A stretch of DNA of 64,000 nt, taken from Balanoglossus misakiensis (lineage: Eukaryota; Hemichordata). Below are positions 25,581 to 36,382 of the stretch, piece by piece. The stretch lies in NCBI GenBank assembly GCA_040954595.2, contig CM082579.2, positions 5,022,001 through 5,086,000 on the forward strand. Reading direction: 5' to 3'. A program made the position numbers and the translations under genes. Numbering within the stretch: the first letter of the stretch is position 1; each line of letters begins with the position of its first letter. The notes under the pieces are model-generated. The model saw nothing but the letters and a program-made list of their open reading frames with translations. It made no database searches and was not told where the DNA came from.

Positions 25581-28500
25581 ATACGGCCGTGACGTGCAAA
25601 CCCAACTGATGGCTTCGGACAAATGGGCATTCTTCAATTCTCAGGTTACCCGAGCATTTTCTCTCCCGAAGATTTATTGCCTGCTATGCGCAGATTAACT
25701 TTAAGTGGAGGGAGTAAAAACTGTTATGGAAGTTTCCGACCGTTTACGACGGAGGGCAAGTCAACCCCCTTCTTGGCGGGTGAATGCCAGGGAGTGTGAC
25801 ATGCCATCGTTGAGACCTACAAGTGCATGTACGCACAGGGTTGAATGTTCGAATGGTATTTCACACTGATCAGCACACACAAAAATATTTTCACACACGT
25901 GTAACCCTCTGATCTGAATTGCATTCCCCAGTCTCGCTGACGCCCGTTATATTAAAAAAAAGTTGAGTGTCCTGGACTCCTGTGTGACCGTGACATCCAA
26001 CCCTCCGGCTTCTTCAAGTTCACTTACAAACGGCACTGTTTGCAGTCGTCTCATTTATTGTTGAGAGTTGGCCGGGAATCATTTCCAGGTGGGAGAGTGA
26101 TACAGAATACACTCTCTTCAAATGGCAGTAGCTTTCTGCAAAGTATCACAGCGCACTGGTGAAAAGTTACACTGGACGAACACACTGTTCAAAGGACAGC
26201 AGGTCGCAGTGTACATTGTAATTGCGACAGCTCAGCAGACAAGGGGACACTATCCTTGACTTCGAAATGACACGCAAGAATGTGTGGAATTGACCAAAGT
26301 GTAGAAAAGCACTTCTCCCCAGTGGCGATTGTCAAAACAGCGCTGACATACTTTGGTGGCTACTTGGTGCTTGTTTTTTTATCTTTTTGTTGACTTTAAC
26401 GAAATCAATTTTCCAGGGGGTGGATATCTGCTGTAAAGGCCGTCCATTTCACAATCCATTTTCGGGACAAATGGTTACCATGTTGCTGATAAGTTGCAAT
26501 AATGTCCATATTTGTGATAATGTTCATTGTCGAAATAATGTAAATACCACTGAGTACTTGCCTTGCCTTTATTTTACCAGCAATTCAATTACATTCTTTC
26601 AAAAGCAGGGAGAACTGAATGTTCCCTTTTAGCAATGAGTCTAACCCCCTCAGCATTGCTGAAAATCCAAATTAGCAATTAGACTATCGCATTTTGCAAT
26701 TTCAATTGTAGAAACTCATTGTCCCGACGAAACAGGAATTCGTACCATGTACAATTGAATCCTGCAAAATGTGGCCACTCTTTTGTTCTTGGGCAGTTTT
26801 GTGCACAAGACAGTGTAGCCAGATTCTTTTGTGGAATTCAATCGAACTGACACCCATTCACCAAATGCCCCCCATTTGAAAAGGGAATTAAAACAAGTCC
26901 AGGCAAACAGACACCATTCATTGGCCATGGCTCAGTTTTAGTCCCTCTCTTACAAGTTTTTGTGCGACACAAAAACACCATTCTCAATGCGTCCACACAT
27001 GTATGTTTTGACAGGAGTAGCAATAGGTGTCACCTTTGTTATCAAACAGGACGATAATTAGACGAAAAATTGGAGGTGTGTAAATTATGGTGACTGACAG
27101 TAAATCAGTGGTGGCTGATCACAATCAGGGCTCGCGATGGTCCCTCCCACTATTGTCCCCGGCTAAATGAAAGTGTTTTGTCTCAAGACAATAGCCCTGC
27201 TTGGCTATTCTCTTGTGTTTCTTGAAGATGAATGCGACAGTATTCAAGGGTGCCATACAAGTCTGATTACGGGAACCAATGTTAGGTATTCTTGCATGGA
27301 TCAATATCGGCAATCTTTTCCAGAAGCACAGAATGCTTGGCATTCAACAGAGGTTTGAATAAACTCTTTTCAATCATTGTTGACTCAGTATGGAATTCTG
27401 TGGCCACTATTCACATTACAGAACAAGGTAACATGTACGTTTGAATTACCCAATATAATTTACCCTATTTCCTCCTTTGCACAGACTTTTATGGCTCATT
27501 CTGTTTGAAAATAATAATATGGATTTCTGGATATATCTCCAGTATGCGGTGTGATAATTACAGTACACCACAAGATACACTTTGGGGTTTTGCCTGCAAA
27601 CCTACCTTAACTTTTTTTCTGGGATATGATCTACGCAAAGTGGATTGAATCTTTCAGTGGTACTGAAATCAATAATCTCATTCTTTTTATCGCTTGACAA
27701 TCTTACACAGAGTTTCACTGTGTTTACTGTGCCAGATTGCTCTACTTCTGAAAGGCATAATAAACATGTATGTACATGTACTATATTTATAAATGTGTTG
27801 AATGATCAATTAATCATTTAATTTGATGACTGTATTGTGCAGGCTTTGCTGCCCCATTTTTTTTTTTAAGAACCATTAATGGCCCAATGGCCAAAGAACA
27901 CACATACATTGATACATTGTAACAGTATTTACCAACACTTGTAACAAATACAAATGATAATGTTACCATCATCATCATTTATATTGTACAAATTTGTATT
28001 CAGCCAAATCAGCTAATATAAAAGAGACTATTTATCCAGTCAAAACATCTGAAAAAATACACAACTGTAGCACAGCCAAAGAAAATATTCTAAAGTGAAC
28101 CTCGATCATTACACAGTATCAATACAAACAAATATTTCTGCAATTGATGTCATCACTGTCCTTCACACGCAGTTAAGGCCTTGAGATCAGGCACTCCAAA
28201 AACTTCAAACATGATTCTCGCCATTTGTCAACAGCCGTGTGTATATTTTTTCCCTGTGTGCCTGGATGGCATAGCTTTCCTTCCATGCATGCCAGTGTTG
28301 CTGGCCTTCCCATGCATTCCATCACCGGGTGATTGTCTAAAATAATAAACTCCCCCCATAATCATCCACATGATACAGCCTCAGGATTAATATTTTGTCC
28401 TCTGGTTCCATGTGATGTGAATTATACAGCTGTTTTTGTCAATTCGGAGGGATTAACATTTCTGTATGCCTGGAATTTATTTCAACAAAGTGGGTCGGTG

Positions 28501-31152
28501 CTTTTTGTAATTTTTTTCGGAGCTTTGTTTTGAACGTAATAGTTGTGAAACCACAAAGCAAGCTGGCATTTATAGCCTTGTCATTGATGAACACTATTTT
28601 AAACTATAGGATGTTTCAGAGTTCCAACACTATTGCTTTTCAAGACAAAATAATATAACCAGGAAATGTTGATTCCAGGACAGATTCAACATTCGTAACT
28701 AAAGATACACATTTCCTTAAAAATCATTTTCAGACTGCTGATCAACACGCATGCAGTCAAGGTTTCACATATTGCAACAGAGGTCACTCACTAATTCGTT
28801 GGCTTACAAATATGATTTGAAAAATAGTATGGCCATGAATGGTCAATACATAGGGCAAACTGTGATTTACATTGTAAGCGACGAATACCTCGCGATAATT
28901 ACATCAAGTCTATACTACAGTACAGCTGGTGATGAATGATTAAAATAAGCTCTGTGTATAGAGATTCAAAGCAATTCACCATTTGAAGGTAATTCCCTGC
29001 TGATATTGAAAAGAATACAAATATATGTAAAGAATCTATATCTTATGAATAGCAAATAATCTCTTTTCACTGAGGAATTTACCAATTATTTTTTATTTGG
29101 GCTAACCATACCATTTCATCGTGAATGCATGAAAACAGGGGTCAAACTCAGATTTTCCCACAATCAAAAATTGCAACCATACCTAAGAACGCCCTCTACA
29201 CATTAATATCCTGACACTGATTAATAGAGATAAAACAACTCAATTTACCATTTTAATTAACACAAACATTGATTTATTGACAGCTAATACGCTTGGTAAT
29301 TGCATCCTGCCTGGGATAACAAAGGCCTCAATCACTTTCCAAAACAACCAATTTTCACACAGGATGGCTTGTTGACATTGGGGCACTCCAATAAAAACTG
29401 TAATTGGATAGTCAGTTTTGATCAGGAACTGCCAGCCCAAAGATGATATTCATGATGTATATTTCAAATCTTTTAAGATGCTACGTAATTGACAGGAGCA
29501 AAGCCAAATAATAAAATGTTTAGGAAATAAATGTTTATCAAAAACACTGCTATTATAAAAAAAATACATTTTCATACAGATTGTGCAAACATTCACAAAA
29601 TATGGACACTGATCTCAAAGCAGATTGCAAAAGACAAGGTTTTAGGTATGGTTAGGATTTGCTTGTGGCAACATGAATAGAATTAGAAAGACTTGGGCCA
29701 GGCCCACCCTTCGGGACAAAGTGTTCTGTTGGGATCACTGCAGTATATGCGACCTGTTGCATACATGGTATAGTTCTTTTTTACAAACTGGGTTATGTTT
29801 CTATTGAATCATTATTTGTGTGTGAAAGGGCCTTTCCACTGGGCAGCCCAAAGGACAGTCTCACATATCCAGCTTTCTTCTACTGTGTATACTGACCAGT
29901 CCCTATAAATTACACTGTTCAAATACACCTGACTTATCACAGTTAAGTTAAAACAAATGACTTTGATTGGGTTTCCAGGGAGACCGTTGATAAAATATCA
30001 CTATTGTGCAAGGTACTTTGAGCCAATGTGTTATCGAAAACATCTCCACCCTTTTTTGTTGCGGCTCACACAGTCGACCTTTACCCTTTCTCTTTTCAGG
30101 ACGACTGCAATATAACATGACCTTGTACTTGACAGTTTGGGTAGAGTTTACAGCGGGTCAGCAACAAAGACGCTTTCTGATCATGGTCTCCTGGGACTAA
30201 GGTGCATTGTGTCTCCTCCGCAAGCCAATTTTTAAGATGATATATACTGCCTACAATTCCTAGTTTCAGTCGCGTATGACTATTGTGTTAGAAAAGCAAA
30301 GACTTCCGGAATTTTTGGTGAGCCCGCAGCTCATTCACGTTGAGTACATCCATGGCCCCATCGATTGTGGGACGTCATCTTTTGGGGTAGCCTTCGACAA
30401 CATTGATTTTTGAAAATAATCTTTTAAATACTCTTTTTCTATGGATTATAATGGTACCAAACCTTCGGCAAGGACACCCCTTTCAGGTTGGAATGTCACC
30501 GGTTTCCACCCAACATCCCAAATGAAATAGACATCCGTGAGGAAACCAGTGGGTGGTGTTCCTTGCAAGTAGCACGCAAATATGAAATTGCCTTATCTGG
30601 TACGTCGGATCGGACTGCACAACCGGTTTGACACTGTGATTAACTTCCGCGGAAGTACGTACACAAGTACGTACGTCTACGTCTGTCCTCAAAGACCGGT
30701 GTTTTTTTATAATCAAGGTATACCCCCCAAAGATCACTGAGCTAAGTCTAAAAACAGTACCAGTGAACTGTCATTTGCAGCAGATCGCGTCCAGACGACC
30801 ATACGGATTCGTATGTAAACAGCAAGTCTCATATGTGGAATTCCAGATTCCAAATCTGGTGGGTTGTGTTTGTTGGACCCGGGCCCGTTAACGTTTCACA
30901 CAGATTTGGGTTTCTCAGAATACCACATCAAAACATTGCGTCGGAAAACATCGATATACACGCTGACGCGAGAGGATCATTAATGTTTCATGAATATGAT
31001 ATTCTACAGGAGATGCAGCAGAATACAACTCATGACAGCAAAACCCACCAAGCTATAAAAAGCAAAACAAAAACAGATGTATATCAACCATAAACCTGCC
31101 CGGTGTACGGTGATCATAGTAGCGTACGCTATCGCTGCATAGGGGTACGTAC

Positions 31153-31280
31153 CTGTCTCGTGGGTCGATCCATGACGTTTGCTTGGAGTTGTGGTCGATA
31201 TAATACACTTTTCCATCATAGTCTCTTGCTTCCTGCCAACCAGCTGGCAAAGGGAGTTCTTCATTTCGGTTTTTGGGCAT
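31153..31280 (-). CDS. WWC1: KIBRA/WWC exon 1: start codon and first WW domain
   Basis: KIBRA is the WW- and C2-domain scaffold of the Hippo pathway. It acts with Merlin and Expanded at the apical cortex and binds PPxY partners such as LATS through its WW domains. This exon encodes 42 residues plus two bases of an Arg codon. It begins [15 protein letters not shown] and contains the complete first WW domain with both Trp residues ([24 protein letters not shown]). The human protein begins MPRPELPLPEGW and ends this exon at the same DPRDR. I chose the ATG at 31,280 because it fits the family start. The open frame extends upstream to about 31,364, but only from a TTG and with no family-like sequence. 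The donor is GTACGT. The gene runs leftwards; only the first three coding exons are in the window, so the coiled coils, C2 domain and aPKC-binding region are missing. A divergent DCTD gene starts 505 bp away. Confidence 0.95.
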
Positions 31281-31318
31281 ATTTCCTGTAGATTCCGTCC
31301 ATGAAATCGCGTTTGAAT

Positions 31319-31348
31319 CTAGAGTAATCCGAAATGAACGTCCGCCAT
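31319..31348 (-). other. Possible 10-codon upstream ORF in the KIBRA 5' leader
   Basis: An ATG at 31,348 (minus strand, context AAATATGGCGG, also a YY1-type word) opens MADVHFGLL followed by TAG, 38 nt before the KIBRA start codon and in another frame. Whether it is transcribed depends on the unmapped start site. Confidence 0.3.
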
Positions 31349-31757
31349 ATTTGTTCCCAGCCAACCTCTAGTCAACTGAAATGAACATGGGCATTTGCAT
31401 AAGAATAGTCTATTTGCATCGATAATAGCGTCAGTCGGGATAATGTGCCAGTCGGGATAAGTGACTTCATCAGATAAATATTTAAATTTACATTTGGTGG
31501 TGACCAATCACGTTTTAGCTATTTTTATGATACGCGACGTAGGCATGTGGACGATACCACCAATGTCTGAAGGAAATCAGGATGTAAGTGGAGGGGTTGT
31601 TACTTAGAGTTTTGTCTGGAAACTTGAAAATAACCAAACTCTACACTATTGTGAGGCAAAACCACCCAAGACAGGGTCCAATTAATTGTGTTGTATTCTT
31701 TATGAAATAAAACCTGTTTCTTTGGCGATAGCAACGATTCCAGCGAAGGTCAACATA

Positions 31758-31777
31758 TGACGTCATTTTGGCGCCAA
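31758..31777 (+). promoter_or_regulatory. CRE abutting an E2F palindrome just upstream of the DCTD start
   Basis: TGACGTCA is followed directly by TTTTGGCGCCAA, ending 8 bp before the ATG. Both are strict consensus matches (ATF/CREB; E2F/DP). E2F control of dNTP-synthesis genes is well known in animals, which fits dCMP deaminase. Confidence 0.6.
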
Positions 31778-31785
31778 TTTGCAAC

Positions 31786-31901
31786 ATGGCTGCACCAGAT
31801 CAGGCTGGGGTAGATGATTTGAGTTCTACTCCGAAAAGATCTAAGCTTCACGACAAAAGGTCGAACCCGCAGATTGCTCAGGGACAAACCGATGAGACAG
31901 T
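31786..31901 (+). CDS. DCTD: DCTD exon 1
   Basis: It encodes 38 residues plus two bases, nearly all of it the N-terminal extension that human DCTD lacks. The sequence is polar, with basic [11 protein letters not shown], a possible nuclear localisation signal. The donor is GTAAGT. Confidence 0.9.
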
Positions 31902-34900
31902 GTAAGTTTTATTGTGACGAGTCTCACTTTATATGTCATGACAAAATTTTCCCAAACATGCCCAGACACACTGACTGACATGTGACCTTGTTTGTACTTT
32001 ATACAGAAAATTAGACTTAAACCGAAAAAGATCGGACTACCTTAGTTGGGAGGATTACTTTATGGCAGTTGCATTTTTGTCTGCACAAAGAAGTAAGGAC
32101 CCAAATTCGCAAGTAAGTCGCCACTCATTCATTCATTCATTCATTCATTCATTCATTCATTCATTCATTCATTCATTCATTCATTTCATGCATGATCTTG
32201 ACATCTCGGAGAGTTAATTTGCTAGTTGCAAATATTTTTTCTGTTGTCTCTGGAAAGAAATACAGAGCCCATGGTGTCCTTCTGCGTTGATAGGCGTGCA
32301 AATAATTTTGGAGTGTTTATGGTATCACTTCTCTTTCGCTCAAGGTCGGCGCTTGCATTGTGAACGGCGAGAAGAAAATAGTCGGCATCGGTTACAATGG
32401 AATGCCGATTGGCTGCAGTGATGATGTGTTGCCATGGCAACGGGTAGCGGAAGACAAATTGGACACAAAGTATCCATATGGTAAGAGCACAGGCTGTGAT
32501 GGATAATCCCTTGGTGTTAAACATGAAAAGCAATGTTTTAATGCCAAGCTTCACCCCAGCCTGATTTTACAGAAATTCTGCAATAAGCATATTATGCATA
32601 ATTAGGTTTCAGTGTATCTTTCATTTTGCCAAAAAAAAAGAAACCAACGAAAACTTGAAATAATGACTTAATTAGTAATGACAGGACAAAAATGGTGATC
32701 TATGACACTTTCACCCTGATTTCACTATGTACAGGTCCACTTTGCCATTGAAAACAATTTTAGTGGAAGAAACTATAATGGCTAAGGGGGATAAGACAAT
32801 GCTCCAAGATATAAATATGCACAATCAATAAGTTAACAGTTCATTCATTGTGGCAGTTACTACAATGAAATACTTTCATCATGAATGATGGATAGATTCA
32901 AATAATCTGTTTCTGGTTATAATAAACATGCAGTCCTCTTACTGGTGCCAGGCACATGACAACAAAAGTGAATGATTGTGTGTCATAGATATTAATAAAA
33001 CTCGCACACACAATTACTAGCATGCAGATATAAATAAATTGCATGTTGTCACTTGTGATGATTACTCTAGTGAACTATGTGGTCGCGGTTTCTAATAAAG
33101 GCTTAACCTGACCTTTGATTCAGATGCCATGAAGTGCGACATTTTAGTGTGTCTTATAGGGAAAGCTGTACATTCTGTGGCACTTACCTGCAGTCAAATT
33201 CTGCTGTCTGTGTTGTTGTACGGACAGGAGGTTTTCAAGTGTCTGTGCAATGTATGATGTATCTATATGGCTGTGATCACCAGTGTCTGCTGTAGTGTGA
33301 GGAATGGTACTACCAGTGAGGGCGCTCTTCACAGCTGCAGTATATTGTGCTCGAGGGCAATTTATGAGAAAACTAATATTTAAGTTTCATTGATATTCAA
33401 CCTTGCACCCAATAAATACCACAGTGATAATGATGATAGTATATCTCCTCAGAACAAATAGTGAATTATACTTTGATCGATATTTATCATCCTTTTTTTT
33501 GTTGCACTTTACTGAAGGGTTTGAAACACTGGCCAAAATGAGGTGTCTATCACCAGGATCTGGCTTTGATTGACACGTCTTCGGTTTCCAAAAACTGCGC
33601 TACCACAAACTGGGTTAATGTCCTCAATCAGCAGGCTATGCTTGGAATCTCTGCGACCAAGCAATAATACCCAATTCCCCAGTTAGTCACTTGTCCAATT
33701 AGGCAAGAGTATTTTCTCAGCTGTATCTGGGAGTAAGTGTATCGGCCTGGTGCAAGGGGGGAAGAGACAGATTCGGTTCGGGCATTGTCAGAAAAGAGGA
33801 TGTAGCTGCCAAGTTAGCCTTGGAGATAACACACTTCCAGATGATAAGGCATATTTGATAGCGACTTGAGGTTTCTGTTTTGTTGCGATACGAAACCCTG
33901 GCTTCCTGCGATGTTTCGGGGACCCCCCACCCTTCGAAAGAATGACCCAAGGTTATTTCCTACAAGCATGTTCAACATGTTACCCGTGGCAGTGATCGTT
34001 GCTCCCTGGTAACCAGGAGTGAAGTTCAGGAATTTTTTTTTTTTTTCGGCACAAACCATCGCTAATGGCTTTCTTCTGTGCGAATCACACACAGGGGGTT
34101 TGGCTGTCAGGAATGCCGGTTTTGAATCATGATTGGCTGACATGCTGCAAATGGTAGGGGTGTCCATTGCTGCACATTCCTGGGTTTCAATGACAACTGT
34201 TGGAAACACAAACCAGACCTTGATCGTTGTAGATCTTGCAGGCTTGTCCCACCTTAAAAGGACAATAGCCGCGACTCCCGATGGCATTTTCTGAATTTTT
34301 GTTCTGTGTATCAAGTGTGATTTCGTGTTCTTCTCCCTGTCATTGTTGATATATGGTTAGGCCCTGACTTCAATAACCCCATGCAGTCGAAGCTGGTTAT
34401 TCAAAATTTTAATTGGTAGATTGCACATCACCGGGTTAGAAAACTGTGGCAAAGCGTTTCCTGGTTCAAATCAGATCTGCAAATAAATTACACCATGAAC
34501 ATCTTTGAAGAAGCATTTCCTCATTGAGAATGCATAGTAATAGAACTGACCTATGCGTTGCAATAGACAGATCTGCTGGCTGAACGATTCGCCACCAAAG
34601 TTTGCAAACTGCTACAAAGGACTCTGCTGAACACGATTTGGAATTGGATACGTGGATAAAATTTGAAAAGGGGTCATTTTGAATGCACAAGTTTCACAAA
34701 GTGATATCAACAACCCCTATCCGTTTCAAGCTGCCAGTTTCGATGAGAGAATCTGACGAGGAGTCAGCCCACATTTTTTTAGTAGCAGTATGTGAAAGTG
34801 AGTCAAGTATTCCAGTCATATGGAAACTGACAGAGAATAAGTAATGATAATTAAAAAGTAACTTGTGCAGAATTGCTGAGTATGTCCCCCCCCCCCCCCA

Positions 34901-35701
34901 CACACACACACACACTTCAGGAAGAGAATGAAGAGGAAGTATTAGAAGTCAGAGCTTTGTTTATTAGTTGTAAAGTGTTTGCTTTTTGCATATTTACATT
35001 TGGGTACTTCAAAGTCATTTTCACTCATCACATAATAATAGAGTTAAGTTGTTTCCTGTTTATTTCGACCTGCAAATATTCCATTGTTATTCCTGCTCAT
35101 ATTGAGCTGTGATAACAGCAGTATGAAATCCCAGTCTTAACTAATACACACTGGTCTTGTGTCTCTGCAGTTTGCCACGCTGAGCTGAATGCCATCCTCA
35201 ACAAGAACTCGGCCGACGTCAAAGGATGCACCATGTATGTGGCGCTGTTCCCCTGCAACGAGTGTGCCAAGCTGGTGATCCAGTCCCGCATCAAGGAAGT
35301 GGTGTACTTCTCCGACAAGTACCACGACACCCCGGAAATGACGGCCTCCAGGAAGATGATGGACTTGGCCGGTGTCCAGTACAGGTACTGCAACTTCCTC
35401 CATATCTTGTGGCCTAATTCCCACAAATATTGATGGATTTTCCCTCACGTTTGACTGGGTTACTACAATTTTCAAGTCTTGGAAAGTCTTTCAGATTCTC
35501 GACCATTTCTTGTAGTGGTTTGTTGAAATTGATTGGACCATTTTACTGGCGAAACTGGTCACAACAAAGTGATACATTTTATTATTGTAATTATTTATTT
35601 TCTCTTACAGGCAATTTATACCAAAACGGAGGAAAATAGTGATTGACTTTGATTCTATTGACCCAAAGCAGAACCCGCTGAATTCAATAGCATCACCATG
35701 A
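31786..35701 (+). CDS. DCTD: Deoxycytidylate (dCMP) deaminase, complete gene, five exons
   Basis: The enzyme deaminates dCMP to dUMP, the substrate of thymidylate synthase. It is a zinc-dependent, allosteric hexamer activated by dCTP and inhibited by dTTP. Exons: 31,786-31,901; 32,007-32,112; 32,345-32,480; 35,171-35,384; 35,611-35,701. All have GT-AG borders and compatible phases, and total 663 nt or 220 residues. Signature parts are [19 protein letters not shown] (residues 56-74), the allosteric-site motif [12 protein letters not shown] (about 90-101), the catalytic HAE (His122, Glu124) and the second zinc motif PCNEC (147-151, Cys148 and Cys151). The C-terminus matches the family pattern KIVIDFDSI. 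The N-terminus is about 38 residues longer than the 178-residue human enzyme and contains a basic PKRSK. The start has a strong Kozak context (AAC before ATG, G after). It is divergent from KIBRA and convergent with Shroom. Confidence 0.97.
31902..32006 (+). other. DCTD intron 1
   Basis: This is a 105-bp intron from GTAAGT to a TATACAG acceptor, and nothing else is seen in it. Confidence 0.9.
32007..32112 (+). CDS. DCTD: DCTD exon 2
   Basis: The exon completes a Val codon and then reads 35 codons, including [13 protein letters not shown] and [13 protein letters not shown], almost identical to the human enzyme. It ends in phase 0 at a GTAAGT donor. Confidence 0.97.
32113..32344 (+). other. 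DCTD intron 2
   Basis: This 232-bp intron contains a long (ATTC)n microsatellite starting about a dozen bases after the donor. Its acceptor is CGCTCAAG. Confidence 0.9.
32125..32185. repeat. (CATT)n tetranucleotide microsatellite
   Basis: There are about fifteen uninterrupted CATT units directly downstream of the exon 2 splice donor of DCTD. It is likely to vary in length between individuals. Confidence 0.97.
32345..32480 (+). CDS. DCTD: DCTD exon 3
   Basis: The exon has 45 codons plus one base, running from VGACIV through [16 protein letters not shown] to DTKYPY. It holds the dCTP/dTTP allosteric-site motif. The codons for VLPWQR contain a perfect RFX X-box word at 32,428-32,441. The donor is GTAAGA. 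Confidence 0.97.
32428..32441. promoter_or_regulatory. RFX X-box word inside a coding exon
   Basis: GTTGCCATGGCAAC matches the palindromic X-box exactly. It lies within codons for a conserved LPW motif, so protein constraint accounts for part of the match; binding is unproven. Confidence 0.3.
32481..35170 (+). other. DCTD intron 3
   Basis: This 2.69-kb AT-rich intron contains a 14-C homopolymer followed by (AC)n at 34,886-34,915. I saw no alternative exon or nested gene that I could support. The acceptor is a good polypyrimidine tract ending CTCTGCAG. Confidence 0.85.
34886..34915. repeat. Poly(C) run joined to an (AC)n microsatellite
   Basis: Fourteen C are followed by about eight AC units in DCTD intron 3. 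Confidence 0.95.
35171..35384 (+). CDS. DCTD: DCTD exon 4: catalytic core
   Basis: The exon reads [19 protein letters not shown] and then [14 protein letters not shown], which contains the HAE and PCxxC zinc/catalytic motifs of the cytidine deaminase fold. It continues through SDKYHD to MMDLAGVQY. It starts and ends with two-base partial codons, and the coding sequence is GC-richer than the introns. Confidence 0.98.
35385..35610 (+). other. DCTD intron 4
   Basis: This 226-bp intron begins GTACTG and ends at a TCTCTTACAG acceptor. Reading through the donor in frame meets a stop only after about sixteen codons, so an unspliced form would give a slightly altered C-terminus. Confidence 0.9.
35611..35701 (+). 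CDS. DCTD: DCTD exon 5: C-terminus and stop
   Basis: After completing an Arg codon, 29 codons read [20 protein letters not shown] and nine more residues before TGA at 35,699-35,701. KIVIDFDSI is the conserved end of animal dCMP deaminases. Confidence 0.96.
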
Positions 35702-35955
35702 TAACTTGTAAAAAAATATACACTCTCTGTATTTTCCACTTGCTAAATGTTGGTTGGAATTTTCTTTTTCTGCGGTTGACTCTCCAGCATGCTTTATCTG
35801 GAAAATTGTTTCCAGTGTGTGAATTTGATTTAATGTTTTTTGTTTTTGCCATTTACACTGAAAAGTTTCCTTTAGAAGTTTCCATACGTCAAGTAATGAC
35901 TTTGTCATGTAACAGTTCTTCTTTGTATTGAATAAATGTTACCATTTGAAAAAAA
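35702..35955 (+). other. DCTD: DCTD 3' UTR
   Basis: The AT-rich sequence after the stop carries a canonical AATAAA at 35,931-35,936, followed by T-rich sequence. Cleavage is expected about 15-25 nt further on. The exact end is inferred. Confidence 0.75.
35931..35936 (+). terminator. DCTD polyadenylation signal AATAAA
   Basis: This canonical hexamer lies 230 bp after the DCTD stop and is the first AATAAA in the 3' UTR that I found. Confidence 0.75.
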
Positions 35956-36376
35956 GTACTGGGTGTTTATCGATTTCTATAGACTGTCAGAACTTAAAAT
36001 AGACAGGTCTTTCTAATCAGAGTTTGCTCATTTGTACTGCCACCATCATAATAGTCTTTGCACATCTGGCCAAAAAAGCGCCACCAATGGTCATCCTATT
36101 AAACCTTTTTTCTGCCTGTGAATTCTGATGAGCGCCACCTTCAGTTCACAAAGTTGCGGAAACTTGGTGAAGTTTAGAAAAGATCATTACGGTTGTTCAA
36201 TGATTGCTTCTGGGAGTAGTACAGCAAATCATCAACTAAGTGTACTATGCATTGTGTTCCACATCTGGTGTTCTTAAACTTTTTATGATGAAACCATTCT
36301 GAAAGTCTTTCACATGAAGACTGGATAGAAACTAAGCGACAATCACACCGTTGTATATTGAAATAGAGCCACACAC

Positions 36377-36382
36377 TTTATT
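36377..36382 (-). terminator. Candidate Shroom distal polyadenylation signal
   Basis: On the minus strand AATAAA is followed immediately by a GTGTGTGG GU-rich element, the standard arrangement for cleavage. It is 3.2 kb from the Shroom stop, so use by Shroom is a guess. Confidence 0.35.

Larger units (their letters stand above)
2220..31152 (-). other. KIBRA/WWC intron 1 (about 28.9 kb)
   Basis: This single intron runs between the exon 1 donor (ACGTAC on the plus strand at 31,147-31,152) and the exon 2 acceptor at 2,220-2,222. I read it on both strands and found no coding exon of a recognisable family, no tRNA or rRNA, no reverse transcriptase or transposase motif, and no long terminal repeats. 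The ORFs of 60-170 codons in it are scattered over all frames and look like chance. It does hold simple repeats, homopolymers, many copies of TACATGTA, near-palindromic RFX X-box sites (9,349; 11,242; 12,377), a perfect DR1 (3,272), a 20-bp palindrome (7,516) and homeodomain/GATA-rich stretches. These suggest that it carries enhancers, which is inference. Confidence 0.85.
31281..31785. promoter_or_regulatory. Bidirectional promoter region between KIBRA and DCTD
   Basis: The two divergent start codons are 505 bp apart, so both core promoters must lie here or overlap the first exons. Visible words are a YY1-type ATGGCGG near the KIBRA side (31,342-31,348), a perfect octamer ATTTGCAT (31,393-31,400), a CCAAT at about 31,503, a full CRE TGACGTCA (31,758-31,765) and an E2F palindrome TTTTGGCGCCAA (31,766-31,777). 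I saw no clear TATA box and no strong CpG island. S-phase control of DCTD through the E2F word is inferred. Confidence 0.7.
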
